DNA of 10,767 nucleotides from Candidatus Kaiserbacteria bacterium (GTDB lineage Bacteria > Patescibacteriota > Minisyncoccia > Phycocordibacterales > UBA2100). Of the stretch, positions 1-7,286 are shown piece after piece; position 1 is the first letter of the stretch; every line of letters begins with the position of its first letter. A model generated the notes under the pieces. It was given only the letters and a program-made list of their open reading frames with translations. It was not told the origin of the DNA and ran no database searches. The stretch covers positions 1 through 10,767 of the forward strand of contig JAFAPB010000035.1 in NCBI GenBank assembly GCA_019247335.1, read 5' to 3'. A program made the position numbers and the translations under genes.

Positions 1-1478
1 CGGTGGAGGAGCATCCGCATCCGCCGCGCCGCGCTTTTTTGCACGAGCTCGGGCGTGATCCGGAAGAGGACACGCTTGTGTACGAAGAGTCGGACCCGCA
101 GTGGTATGTCGGCCTGGATAAAAGCCGCGATCGCAAATACATCTTTCTACTCGCCGCGAATTTTGATGCGACCGAGGTTCGCTACATCAAAGCGGACCAA
201 CCGCTCTCCGACTGGAAACTTTTCGCAAAACGCAAAAGAAAAGTGAAGTATTTCCCTGAGCACCACGCCGATCATTTCTACTTTCTTTCGAATGATCGGG
301 CCGTCAATTACAAGATCCTCCGCGCGCGCGAAGAAAATCCGCAAAAGCTCGAGACATGGATGCCGCATGATCCGAAGCGCGCCTTGACCGGGCTCGTGGT
401 GCATCGCGACTTTTTTGCGATCACGCTGCGGGAAAAGGGCTCCGAGGAAATTTACATCCACCGAGCGGGCGATGCGCACGGCAAAAAAGTGCCGATGGCG
501 GAAGGTGAGCATGCGATATTGCTGTGGACTGAGCTCGAATACGCCTCTTCGAACATTCGGTACACCTATCAATCCTTCATCACACCGAAGACGGTCATCG
601 ACTACGACATACGCAGCGGCGTTGCGAAGATCCGGAAAAAACAGCGCGTGCCCGGCTGGGATCCGCGCGGCTACGTCTCGAAGCGCCTGTGGGTCAAGAA
701 CGGCTCGGTACGCGTGCCCGTTATTGTCGTTCATTCCAAGCGCTTGAAATATGATGGTAAGAATCCGACGCTGCTTGAAGCGTATGGTGCCTATGGCATT
801 TGTTCCGATCCGTACTTTTCGATCACAAAGCTTTCGCTGCTCAAACGCGGATGGGTGATGGCGCTCGCGCATCCGCGCGGCGGCGGGGAGATGGGCTGGC
901 AGTGGCATGAGGATGCGAAGCTCAAGACGAAACACCGCACCTATGAAGACGTGATCGCAGTCGCGGACGATCTCGTGAGACAGCGCATCGCCTCGCGTGA
1001 GAAGCTCGTGCTGCTCGGCGGCAGCGCCGGCGGCATGATGGTCGGCGCGGTCCTCAATATGCGGCCTGATGTCATCGGCGCCGCGATCGCCTACGTGCCG
1101 GCCGCTGACACCGTGACCTCTTCTTTTGATGAGTCGCTCGGGGGCACGCGACTGCATTACGACGAGACGGGCGATCCGCGGAAGCCCGATATGTATCGCT
1201 ATCTCAAGAAATATTCGCCGTACGAGGCCGTGCACGCCGCCGTCTACCCGCCGCTGCTAGTCCGCGCGAATATGAACGACATTCGGACCCCGTACTGGGA
1301 AGCCGCAAAATGGGTAGCGCGCCTGCGAAAGCATTCGACCGGCACCGGGCCGATCCTTTTGAAGACTGAGACCGTTGCCGGGCATTTCGGCAAGAGCGGC
1401 CGCTATGAGTGGATCAAGGACCGGGCGTTCGATTTTGCGTTTCTGATATCGCTGTTCGCGAAGATGGAAACTCGATGA
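1..1478 (+). CDS. ptrB: Oligopeptidase B (S9A prolyl oligopeptidase family), 5' end missing
   Basis: A cytosolic serine peptidase of the prolyl oligopeptidase family that classically cuts short peptides after Arg or Lys. The reading frame is open to the window edge. The first visible residues align about 190-200 residues into the ~690-residue family protein, so the GTG at position 3 is probably internal and the true start lies upstream. Residue numbers here count from that GTG. The visible part holds the end of the beta-propeller (about 1-240) and the complete alpha/beta-hydrolase domain. The nucleophile is Ser341 in GGSAGGMM (codon 1023-1025). The acid is Asp426 in the NDIRTPYWEAAKW segment, and the histidine is His461 in AGHFGKSGR. 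The GGGEMGWQWHEDAK segment is also typical of oligopeptidase B. No secretion signal can be judged because the N-terminus is absent. The segment that supplies P1-binding glutamates in enterobacterial enzymes reads LHYDETG (384-390), so substrate preference may differ. The next gene begins 13 bases after the stop. Confidence 0.93.
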   Translation, partial: VEEHPHPPRRAFLHELGRDPEEDTLVYEESDPQWYVGLDKSRDRKYIFLLAANFDATEVRYIKADQPLSDWKLFAKRKRKVKYFPEHHADHFYFLSNDRAVNYKILRAREENPQKLETWMPHDPKRALTGLVVHRDFFAITLREKGSEEIYIHRAGDAHGKKVPMAEGEHAILLWTELEYASSNIRYTYQSFITPKTVIDYDIRSGVAKIRKKQRVPGWDPRGYVSKRLWVKNGSVRVPVIVVHSKRLKYDGKNPTLLEAYGAYGICSDPYFSITKLSLLKRGWVMALAHPRGGGEMGWQWHEDAKLKTKHRTYEDVIAVADDLVRQRIASREKLVLLGGSAGGMMVGAVLNMRPDVIGAAIAYVPAADTVTSSFDESLGGTRLHYDETGDPRKPDMYRYLKKYSPYEAVHAAVYPPLLVRANMNDIRTPYWEAAKWVARLRKHSTGTGPILLKTETVAGHFGKSGRYEWIKDRAFDFAFLISLFAKMETR

Positions 1479-1491
1479 TATTGTTTCGCTC

Positions 1492-1989
1492 ATGAAATCA
1501 GAGCGCGTCGTTCGCTGCCGCAATTTGGATAACGTTTGGAAAGAAGTTGCTGCGTCTGAGCTCGTCTTCCGGTTGAGTATCTACGGCGTCTGTGTCCGTG
1601 AGGACAAGGTTCTCTTGCACGGCTACCGCGACGGCTGGGACTTTCCGGGTGGTGGTATCGAGCGCGGGGAGACGCTCGATGAAGCATTTGAGCGGGAATT
1701 CCATGAGGAAACGGGTCTTTCGGCCCGACGAGGAAGGCTGCTTCGCGTTGCGAGTGATTTTTTCATTCATCCGACGAGTGATCAGCCGCTGCATACGCTT
1801 CTTATGTTCTTCGCCACAGAAGCTATTTCCGGCGAGATTTCGACAGAGTTCTTTGACGAGCACGAGAAGGCGGTCGCTCGAGCCGCGGAGTGGAAGCCAC
1901 TGCTGGAACTTCGTATGCTAAAGTTTTACAACCCGCTTTCGATGGATGAAAACATCGATCTCGTGAATGCAGCGGCTACATCTCTATGA
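1492..1989 (+). CDS. NUDIX hydrolase
   Basis: A 165-residue, single-domain NUDIX protein, expected to hydrolyse a nucleoside diphosphate linked to another moiety with Mg2+. The full NUDIX box is present at residues 54-76: Gly54, then Glu60, then the RE-F-HEE-T-GL core at 68-76, matching GX5EX7REUXEEXGU. It is preceded by the usual strand and the WDFPGGG turn. The remainder forms the expected beta-rich half, with a C-terminal helix-rich tail. Nothing in the sequence fixes the substrate; an RNA-cap, dNTP or sugar-nucleotide substrate are all possible. The ATG at 1492 is 13 bases after the ptrB stop and has no Shine-Dalgarno motif. The stop codon overlaps the alaS start as ATGA (1986-1989), so translation of the two is probably coupled. 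Family call is firm, substrate unknown. Confidence 0.9.
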   Translation: MKSERVVRCRNLDNVWKEVAASELVFRLSIYGVCVREDKVLLHGYRDGWDFPGGGIERGETLDEAFEREFHEETGLSARRGRLLRVASDFFIHPTSDQPLHTLLMFFATEAISGEISTEFFDEHEKAVARAAEWKPLLELRMLKFYNPLSMDENIDLVNAAATSL

Positions 1990-3905
1990 ATATCAACGAC
2001 CTCCGCAGCAAGTTCATCGCGTTTTATACCGAGCGCGGTCACACGCATATCCCGTCGGCATCGCTCGTGCCGCAGAATGATCCGACGACGCTTTTTACCG
2101 GCAGCGGCATGCAGCCCTTGGTGCCATACCTGCTTGGCGAATCGCATCCGAAGGGCAATCGGCTCGTCAACAGCCAGAAAAGCTTCCGCGCGGAAGATAT
2201 CGAGGAGGTCGGTGATAACCGTCATACCACTTTTTTCGAAATGCTCGGCAACTGGTCGCTCGGAGATTATTTCAAGAAAGAGCAGCTGCCCTGGTTCTTT
2301 GAATTTTTGACCGAGATCGTCGGCCTCGATCCGACCCGTCTCTACGTGACCGTCTTCATCGGTGACGAAAAGAATAATATTCCGCGCGATGCGGAATCGG
2401 CCGGCATCTGGAAAGAGCTTTTTGATAAAAAGGGGATCGACGCGCAGGAAGTCCTGATCGGATCGGAAGCCGACGGCTACGCCAAGGGCATGCAGGGTGG
2501 CCGCATTTTTTACTACGAGGCAAAGAAGAATTGGTGGAGCCGCGCCGGCGTACCAGAAAAAATGCCGCCGGGGGAGCCGGGTGGGCCGGACTCCGAAGTT
2601 TTCTACGATTTTGGCTTGCCGCATGATCCGAGATTCGGTGATGAATGCCATCCGAATTGCGACTGCGGCCGCTTTATGGAGATCGGCAACTCGGTCTTCA
2701 TGCAGTACTTGAAGCAAAGTGATGGATCATTCGCGCTTTTGCCGAAACAAAACGTGGATTTCGGCGGCGGGCTCGAGCGCATTGCCGCGGCTGCGGCCGG
2801 AGACTCTGATGTTTTCAAGACAGACGTCTTTTGGGATGTGATTCTCCTCGCAGAGGAGTTCAGCGGCAAGAAATATGAGAATGACGCGTATCGACGCTCA
2901 TTCAGGATCGTTGCAGACCACATGCGAGCCGCCACGATGATGCTCGGCGATGGCGTACGCCCGTCGAATACCGAGCGCGGCTATATCTTGCGACGACTCA
3001 TCCGCCGGGCGTCGCAGCATGCGCAAAAACTCGGCATCGCGGCGGATAAGCAGGAAGACAGTATGCTTGTCCGTGCCGCCATTCTTGTTATTGAGAAATA
3101 TAAGCGTGCCTATCCCGAGCTCGCGACGGAAGAAGCGTATGAGGAGATCACCAAGGAAATATGGAAAGAGGAAGTGCAATTCGCGCGTACGCTCAATCAC
3201 GGCATGCGCGAGTTCGAGAAGATCGCCAGCTCGAATATCTCCGGCGAAGACGCCTACATGCTTTTTACGACGTATGGCTTTCCCTTTGAGATGACGGAAG
3301 AACTTGCCAAAGAGCGCGGCATCACGGTCGATCGCGACGGCTTCAAGGAGCTGATGAAAAAGCACAGCGATCTCTCACGTGCCGGAGCCGAGCAAAAATT
3401 CAAAGGCGGTCTCGCGGATACCTCGGAGAAGACGACGCGCCTCCATACTGCGCATCACCTGCTCCTCAAGGCGCTCCAGCAGGTGCTCGGTCCCTCGGTA
3501 AAGCAGCGCGGGTCCAACATCACACAGGAGCGTTTGCGCATCGACTTTTCCTACGGACAGAAGATGACCCCCGACCAGATCGCCGAAGCGGAGCGGATCG
3601 TCAATGAGAAGATCGCCGAAGCGCTGCCTGTCATTCGCTCTACATTGCCGAAAGAAGAAGCGGAAAAACTCGGTGCCGAGCACGAGTTCGGGGCGAAATA
3701 TCCCGACATGGTCTCCGTCTATTCGATCGGCCCGAAGAATGCGACGTCGGCAGACGCGAGATTCGACGAGGCCTTCTCGATCGAATTCTGCGGCGGCCCG
3801 CACGTCGAGAATACCGCTGACCTTGCCGGCACGTTTAAGATCCAAAAGGAAGAGGCAGTTGCCTCCGGTATTCGCCGCATCAAGGCGATCATCGTCGAGC
3901 GGTAA
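1986..3905 (+). CDS. alaS: Alanine--tRNA ligase, short form lacking C-Ala domain
   Basis: Class II synthetase that charges tRNA-Ala with alanine in the cytosol. It has 639 residues against roughly 875 for the usual bacterial enzyme. The catalytic core is clear: the LFTGSGMQPL segment (36-45), a motif-2 region with HTTFFEMLGNWSLGDYF (80-96) and motif 3 GGGLER (260-265). The loop before motif 2 is shortened (FRAEDIEEVGDNRH). A tRNA-recognition domain follows, ending in YGFPFEMTEELA and FKGGLAD. The editing (tRNA_SAD) centre keeps four presumed zinc ligands: His487 and His491 (HTAHH), Cys602 and His606 (CGGPH, where most homologues have CGGTH). Two parts are absent. The beta-barrel segment before HxxxH, normally carrying a FYAESGGQVGD-type motif, is not there. 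The protein also ends about 33 residues after CGGPH, so the coiled linker and the DHHA1/C-Ala domain are missing. The ATG overlaps the NUDIX stop and has no Shine-Dalgarno motif. The reading frame is intact, so this is a compact form rather than a broken gene. Confidence 0.95.
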   Translation: MNINDLRSKFIAFYTERGHTHIPSASLVPQNDPTTLFTGSGMQPLVPYLLGESHPKGNRLVNSQKSFRAEDIEEVGDNRHTTFFEMLGNWSLGDYFKKEQLPWFFEFLTEIVGLDPTRLYVTVFIGDEKNNIPRDAESAGIWKELFDKKGIDAQEVLIGSEADGYAKGMQGGRIFYYEAKKNWWSRAGVPEKMPPGEPGGPDSEVFYDFGLPHDPRFGDECHPNCDCGRFMEIGNSVFMQYLKQSDGSFALLPKQNVDFGGGLERIAAAAAGDSDVFKTDVFWDVILLAEEFSGKKYENDAYRRSFRIVADHMRAATMMLGDGVRPSNTERGYILRRLIRRASQHAQKLGIAADKQEDSMLVRAAILVIEKYKRAYPELATEEAYEEITKEIWKEEVQFARTLNHGMREFEKIASSNISGEDAYMLFTTYGFPFEMTEELAKERGITVDRDGFKELMKKHSDLSRAGAEQKFKGGLADTSEKTTRLHTAHHLLLKALQQVLGPSVKQRGSNITQERLRIDFSYGQKMTPDQIAEAERIVNEKIAEALPVIRSTLPKEEAEKLGAEHEFGAKYPDMVSVYSIGPKNATSADARFDEAFSIEFCGGPHVENTADLAGTFKIQKEEAVASGIRRIKAIIVER

Positions 3906-3915
3906 TTGAGCGCGC

Positions 3916-3921
3916 TATACT
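3916..3921 (+). promoter_or_regulatory. Putative -10 box (TATACT) close to the start codon
   Basis: TATACT lies in the 22-base gap after alaS, with only 6 bases between it and the ATG at 3928. If used, transcription would begin at or within a base or two of the ATG, giving a leaderless message. No good -35 hexamer is visible at 16-18 bases upstream, and there is no TGn extension. The call rests on the -10 match and on the same arrangement before grpE. Confidence 0.45.
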
Positions 3922-3927
3922 GCATGT

Positions 3928-5061
3928 ATGGCGATCCTCAATTTGGGACGCGAGCGCGTGAGCGCCATTTTTGATATCGATCCGGGGCACGTCGGGTGTG
4001 CGATCGTCGCGCATCGCGCTGGAGCGCCTGCTACCGTGATCGCCGAGGCGCGCTCGGCGCTCAATCTGGAGCCGCGTACCGGCGAGCAGGCTGCTGCGCG
4101 CGTTACGGAAGAGATCGCGGCCGCGGCGAAAAGCGCCCACGATCTCGCGCTCGAGCGGCGAAAGGGTATCGCCGTGCAGTCGGTGTATTGCATGATTCGA
4201 TTCCCGCATTCCTCGTCGACGCTTTCACGTGCGCGAAAGACATTCGAGAAGGAGACGTTCATTCGCGATGCGGAGATCGCCGCGCTTGCACAAGAGGCGC
4301 GCGCGAAAGCGGCCGTCGAAAAGCCCTACGAGAGCGCCGTCGTCTCAATATTGCTCAACGGTTATCTCACGCATGCGCCCGAGGGGAAATACGCGCACGA
4401 TCTTGAGCTCGTATCACTTTTCTCCTCCGCCGAGGAGGGATTGCTCGCAGCGGTGCGCGGGGCGGCAGAGAAATCATTTCCTGCAGCCAAGAGCGAAATC
4501 CGCTCAAGCGCTCGCATGCGTGCCGTCGCGATCGGGAAGCGCAAGGGCATTCGCGACGCGCTTCTGATCGATTGCGGTGTCGGCGGTACCGACATCGTGC
4601 TTTTTTGCGACGGCATTGCGGATGAATGCGCGGGCATGGACGAAGGACTCGGGCACGTCCTCGCGGCGGTGAGCAAGCGTCCGCCGGAAGAGATCGCAAG
4701 CCGGCTGCGCATGATCGCTCGCGGCGCAGGAGAGGACGAGGCATCGCAGGCGATCGACAAGGCGCTCGCGGCAGCCGAACCTGGCCTCGTGAAGTTGTTC
4801 GGCGAGAAATTCGCGGCGCTCGCGCAGCGCGCGAAACTGCCGCATGATCTGATTCTTGTCGCGCACCCCGACATGATCGAGTGGCTCACGCGATTTTTCT
4901 CGCGCATCGATTTTACGCAATTCACCCGCACGTCGCTTCCGTTCGCGGTCGAATCGATGCAGGCCACGGATTTCGCGCAGTTCGTGATCGCCGACGAAAG
5001 CGACGATGCCGCGCTCGCGGCCGGCTGTGCCGCGCTCGCGATCGAAGAACAATCCACATAA
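3928..5061 (+). CDS. Divergent actin-fold ATPase, FtsA/PilM-like
   Basis: A 377-residue soluble protein with the hallmarks of the actin/HSP70/sugar-kinase ATPase fold, though divergent from textbook FtsA. The phosphate-1 strand-turn is FDIDPGHVGCAIV (15-27), where FtsA and PilM have a D-I-G-T/S type turn. The phosphate-2 motif is LLIDCGVGGTDIVLF (212-226), close to FtsA's DIGGGTTDI, with Asp215 and Asp222 well placed. A possible adenosine-side strand is LILVAHPDM (308-316), but it lacks the usual glycine pair. No membrane segment or clear C-terminal amphipathic helix is seen. The next gene, 54 bases downstream, encodes a single-pass membrane protein, which suggests a PilM-PilN or FtsA-like cytoplasmic partner at the membrane. 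It may act in an envelope or pilus-like machine, or in cell shape or division. The fold call is fairly sure; ATP binding and role are inference. The ATG has no Shine-Dalgarno motif and sits just after a TATACT box. Confidence 0.82.
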   Translation: MAILNLGRERVSAIFDIDPGHVGCAIVAHRAGAPATVIAEARSALNLEPRTGEQAAARVTEEIAAAAKSAHDLALERRKGIAVQSVYCMIRFPHSSSTLSRARKTFEKETFIRDAEIAALAQEARAKAAVEKPYESAVVSILLNGYLTHAPEGKYAHDLELVSLFSSAEEGLLAAVRGAAEKSFPAAKSEIRSSARMRAVAIGKRKGIRDALLIDCGVGGTDIVLFCDGIADECAGMDEGLGHVLAAVSKRPPEEIASRLRMIARGAGEDEASQAIDKALAAAEPGLVKLFGEKFAALAQRAKLPHDLILVAHPDMIEWLTRFFSRIDFTQFTRTSLPFAVESMQATDFAQFVIADESDDAALAAGCAALAIEEQST

Positions 5062-5097
5062 CGAAGCAGAGGGCGCGACTGACGAAAGCGTTTTCTG

Positions 5098-5103
5098 TAT
5101 AAT
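5098..5103 (+). promoter_or_regulatory. Putative -10 box (TATAAT) before the membrane protein gene
   Basis: A perfect TATAAT with TG immediately before it (5096-5097) lies in the 54-base gap, 12 bases before the ATG at 5116. The predicted 5' leader would be about 5-6 bases. The hexamer 17 bases upstream, GCGACT (5075-5080), matches the -35 consensus at only three positions. The promoter would let this gene be expressed separately from the upstream ATPase gene. Confidence 0.55.
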
Positions 5104-5115
5104 TCCCGAGTACTC

Positions 5116-6471
5116 ATGGCAAAAGATTATTTCCAAGACATTATTCCGCCCGACGATGCGCCGCGCCGTATCCCGATCCACAAAGCGGAGCCCCCGATCG
5201 ATTCGGAAGAGGGCGACGCCGCACTGACCGGCGATCGATCGATACGAAATATCAATATTAATCCGAGGGGACGGCGTCGTTCGCCGGAAGAGATCCGGCA
5301 GATGACGGCTGCCGCTCCACGTATGCGACGGAGGCCGCGTCGGTGGATTTGGGCGCTCGCAGCCGTCTGTGTACTCGCGCTTGCCGCGCTCGGCATTCTC
5401 GCGATGCGCTCCACTCGCGTTACGGTGACGCCGCGTACGCATCAGGTCGTATTCGACGACTCGAGCGTGTATACAGCGTATCCTGCAGCGACCGCGGCGA
5501 CGGGCACGCTCGCATACACGGTGCAGAATGTGGACCTGGAGGATTCCGACATTGTGCAGGCGAGCGGCACGGTACACGAAGAAGACAAGGCATCCGGTCA
5601 GGTTACGGTGTACAACAATTTCCAAAGCGCGTTGTTCAAGCTCGTGAAGAACACGCGCTTCTCAACGCCGGACGGCCTCATTTTCCGCGCGCCCGCAGAC
5701 ATTCTCGTACCGGGCAAAACAAGTTCCGGTCCGGGACAGATCACAGTGACGGTGATCGCCGACGCTGCCGGAGACCAGTACAACTCCGGTTCCGTGTCGA
5801 AATTGACCGTGCCGGGTCTCAAATCATCGCCTGACACATATGCCAATATTTACGCGGCGGCCCCGCAGGGGTTCTCGGGCGGATTCTCCGGAGACCGGCC
5901 GGGCGTCGCACAAGCGGACCGCGACGCCACGCTTGCTGCGATCAGAAATCGCCTCCAAGCAAAAGCGATTGATGCGGCGAAAGCTCTCTCGAGCGACACA
6001 GCCGTGGTGTTCCCGGACCTGATCCAGATCGCGTATGAGGATGAGCCAGACACGCAGGAATCCGGCAACAGCGCGCGTATCCATGAGAAAGCACATCTCG
6101 CGATCCCGATCCTTTCGGCACCCGATTTCGCGCGAGCCGTCGCGCTTTCAGTCTCGTCTGATGCTGAGAATGCATCCCTCCGGCTCGTACCCGGCGAGGG
6201 ATATGGCGCGCACCTCGTCGCTACTTCGACGGCCCTCGGCACTGATCCGCTGCAGTTCGGACTCATTGGAAAGGCGACTATCGTATGGAATGTGGACGCG
6301 GCAGCACTCGCACAGGCCCTCGCCGGCAAGGACCAGGGTGCATTTCAGACCATAGTCAACGGTTTTACCGGCATTCAGGAGGCTCACGCGAGGATAGAGC
6401 CCTTCTGGTCGACCCTTTTTCCGAAGGATCCGGGCGCCATCAAGGTGAAGGTGGTCGACCCGCTAAAATAA
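5116..6471 (+). CDS. Single-pass membrane protein with 'baseplate J-like' extracytoplasmic region
   Basis: A 451-residue bitopic protein of unknown function. Residues 1-76 form a polar, proline- and arginine-rich cytoplasmic tail. One transmembrane helix spans about 77-97 (WIWALAAVCVLALAALGIL), with a cluster of arginines just before it (69-76), so the bulk of the protein should face outward. Residues ~100-145 are beta-rich. Residues ~147-250 (GQVTVYNNF at 161-169, the NTRFSTPDGLIFRAP stretch, then VTVIADAAGDQYNSG) resemble what is commonly annotated 'baseplate J-like' in Parcubacteria. The rest is an alternating helix-strand region ending in the PFWSTLFPKDPGAIKV stretch. The cytoplasmic tail contains IRNININPRGRRR (43-55), which loosely recalls the INLLP motif by which PilN binds PilM. 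It follows the actin-like ATPase gene, so the two probably work together. There is no catalytic motif. Despite the domain name there is no sign of a phage or contractile injection system nearby. Confidence 0.85.
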   Translation: MAKDYFQDIIPPDDAPRRIPIHKAEPPIDSEEGDAALTGDRSIRNININPRGRRRSPEEIRQMTAAAPRMRRRPRRWIWALAAVCVLALAALGILAMRSTRVTVTPRTHQVVFDDSSVYTAYPAATAATGTLAYTVQNVDLEDSDIVQASGTVHEEDKASGQVTVYNNFQSALFKLVKNTRFSTPDGLIFRAPADILVPGKTSSGPGQITVTVIADAAGDQYNSGSVSKLTVPGLKSSPDTYANIYAAAPQGFSGGFSGDRPGVAQADRDATLAAIRNRLQAKAIDAAKALSSDTAVVFPDLIQIAYEDEPDTQESGNSARIHEKAHLAIPILSAPDFARAVALSVSSDAENASLRLVPGEGYGAHLVATSTALGTDPLQFGLIGKATIVWNVDAAALAQALAGKDQGAFQTIVNGFTGIQEAHARIEPFWSTLFPKDPGAIKVKVVDPLK

Positions 6472-6474
6472 GGC

Positions 6475-6503
6475 TTGACGGTGCGGTTTTAAGCTGCTAT
6501 TCT
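6475..6503 (+). promoter_or_regulatory. Sigma70-type promoter for the infA ribosomal operon
   Basis: TTGACG (6475-6480) and TATTCT (6498-6503) are separated by exactly 17 bases, matching the housekeeping consensus at 5/6 and 5/6 positions. The -35 begins 3 bases after the stop of the preceding gene. Transcription would start near 6510, leaving about 6 bases before the infA ATG at 6517. It is likely the main promoter for infA-rpmJ-rpsM-rpsK-rpsD. Confidence 0.78.
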
Positions 6504-6516
6504 TGCCCGCGCAGAT

Positions 6517-6723
6517 ATGGCTGAACCGGAAGTTGTTGAAGGGATCGTCGACGAGGCGCTTCCCAACACGCTCTTCCGAGTGAAATTGAACGACGACCAA
6601 AACGTCCTCGCGTACTTGGCCGGGAAGATGCGTCTGCACAGAATAAAAGTGCTGGTCGGCGACAAGGTGCAGCTGCAGCTTGATCCGTACGGCGGCAGAG
6701 CGAGGATCATTCGGCGGGTGTAA
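6517..6723 (+). CDS. infA: Translation initiation factor IF-1
   Basis: A 68-residue OB-fold protein that binds the 30S A site during initiation. Family landmarks are EGIVDEALPNTLFRVKL (8-24), the AGKMR turn (35-39), GDKVQLQLDPY (48-58) and a C-terminal basic RARIIRRV. It is about four residues shorter than the E. coli protein, mainly at the N-terminus and before the last strand. It opens the ribosomal run and lies 15 bases before rpmJ. The usual secY, adk and map neighbours are not upstream; the membrane protein gene is there instead. No Shine-Dalgarno motif precedes the ATG. Confidence 0.96.
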   Translation: MAEPEVVEGIVDEALPNTLFRVKLNDDQNVLAYLAGKMRLHRIKVLVGDKVQLQLDPYGGRARIIRRV

Positions 6724-6738
6724 CCCGCCACAGACGTT

Positions 6739-6852
6739 ATGAAAGTAAAAGCTTCGGTCAAAAAGATCTGCATGCATTGCCGCACGGTGCGCCGCCGCGG
6801 ACGCCTGTGGGTCATCTGCACGAATCCGCGCCATAAGCAGCGCCAGGGATAA
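6739..6852 (+). CDS. rpmJ: Large-subunit ribosomal protein bL36
   Basis: A 37-codon gene starting MKVKASVKKIC and ending HKQRQG, both diagnostic of bL36. The zinc ribbon is complete: Cys11, Cys14, Cys27 and His32, so this is the zinc-binding (C+) form. It sits between infA and rpsM as in most bacteria. It is one residue shorter than the E. coli protein. No Shine-Dalgarno motif lies in the 15-base gap before the ATG. Confidence 0.97.
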   Translation: MKVKASVKKICMHCRTVRRRGRLWVICTNPRHKQRQG

Positions 6853-6869
6853 TTTTCATTTGAATCATC

Positions 6870-7250
6870 ATGCGTATCGCAGGAGTTACCATACCGGACG
6901 AAAAGCGCCTTGAGATCGCTCTCACGGCTGTTTACGGTGTGGGCCGTCCGCGCGCGAAGCTCACGCTCGAATCCCTTAAGATCGACGCGGGCAAGAAACC
7001 CAAGGACCTTTCGGCATCGGAAGAGACGGCGCTTCGCGAAGCGATCGAGAAATTCACCGTGGAAGGGGAGTTGAAGCGCGAGATCGCCGCCAATATCCGT
7101 CGCCTGAAGGATGTGAAGGCCTACCGCGGGACGCGCCACCTGAAGCGTCTCCCCGCGCGCGGCCAGCGCACCAAGACGAATTCCCGTACCGTCCGCGGCA
7201 ACGTTCGCAAGACGATGACGAGCGGTCGTCGCAAGCTTGAGAAGACATAA
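6870..7250 (+). CDS. rpsM: Small-subunit ribosomal protein uS13
   Basis: A 126-residue head protein of the 30S subunit that touches the P-site tRNA and bridges to the 50S. It begins with the classic RIAGVTIPDEKRLEIALTAV pattern (2-21) and keeps the YGVGRPRAK helix-hairpin-helix. The RNA-binding tail includes the YRGTRHLKRLPARGQRTKTN stretch, so the start and length are secure. The first residues differ from the MARIAGV form by lacking one alanine. It lies 17 bases after rpmJ. In E. coli the equivalent leader holds an S4-binding pseudoknot; the 17-base gap here is too short for that structure. Confidence 0.97.
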   Translation: MRIAGVTIPDEKRLEIALTAVYGVGRPRAKLTLESLKIDAGKKPKDLSASEETALREAIEKFTVEGELKREIAANIRRLKDVKAYRGTRHLKRLPARGQRTKTNSRTVRGNVRKTMTSGRRKLEKT

Positions 7251-7286
7251 TCGGTATTCTTTTGTCATTATTTTTTGTAACTATCC

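Noticed and set aside
3..5. GTG at position 3 as the true start of ptrB
   Set aside because: The frame is open to the edge and the first residues match the interior of the oligopeptidase B propeller, so the gene begins outside the window.
147..1235. Long open frame (362 codons) on the minus strand across ptrB
   Set aside because: It lies opposite a clearly identified gene, its translation shows no recognisable motif and is rich in Arg/His as expected for antisense of GC-biased coding DNA.
4504..5625. 373-codon minus-strand open frame across the ATPase and membrane protein genes
   Set aside because: The sense-strand genes have clear motifs (phosphate-2, transmembrane helix); the antisense product is Arg-rich and unrecognisable.
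5551..5866. Phage or contractile injection remnant, suggested by the baseplate J-like region
   Set aside because: The protein has a transmembrane anchor and there are no tail, sheath or other phage genes in the window; the resemblance is limited to one beta-rich region.
7255..7286. Possible promoter before rpsK (TATTCT at 7255, TTGTCA at 7262)
   Set aside because: No -35 hexamer lies at 16-18 bases from the TATTCT, and no -10 box is correctly spaced from the TTGTCA; the T-rich gap explains the resemblance.
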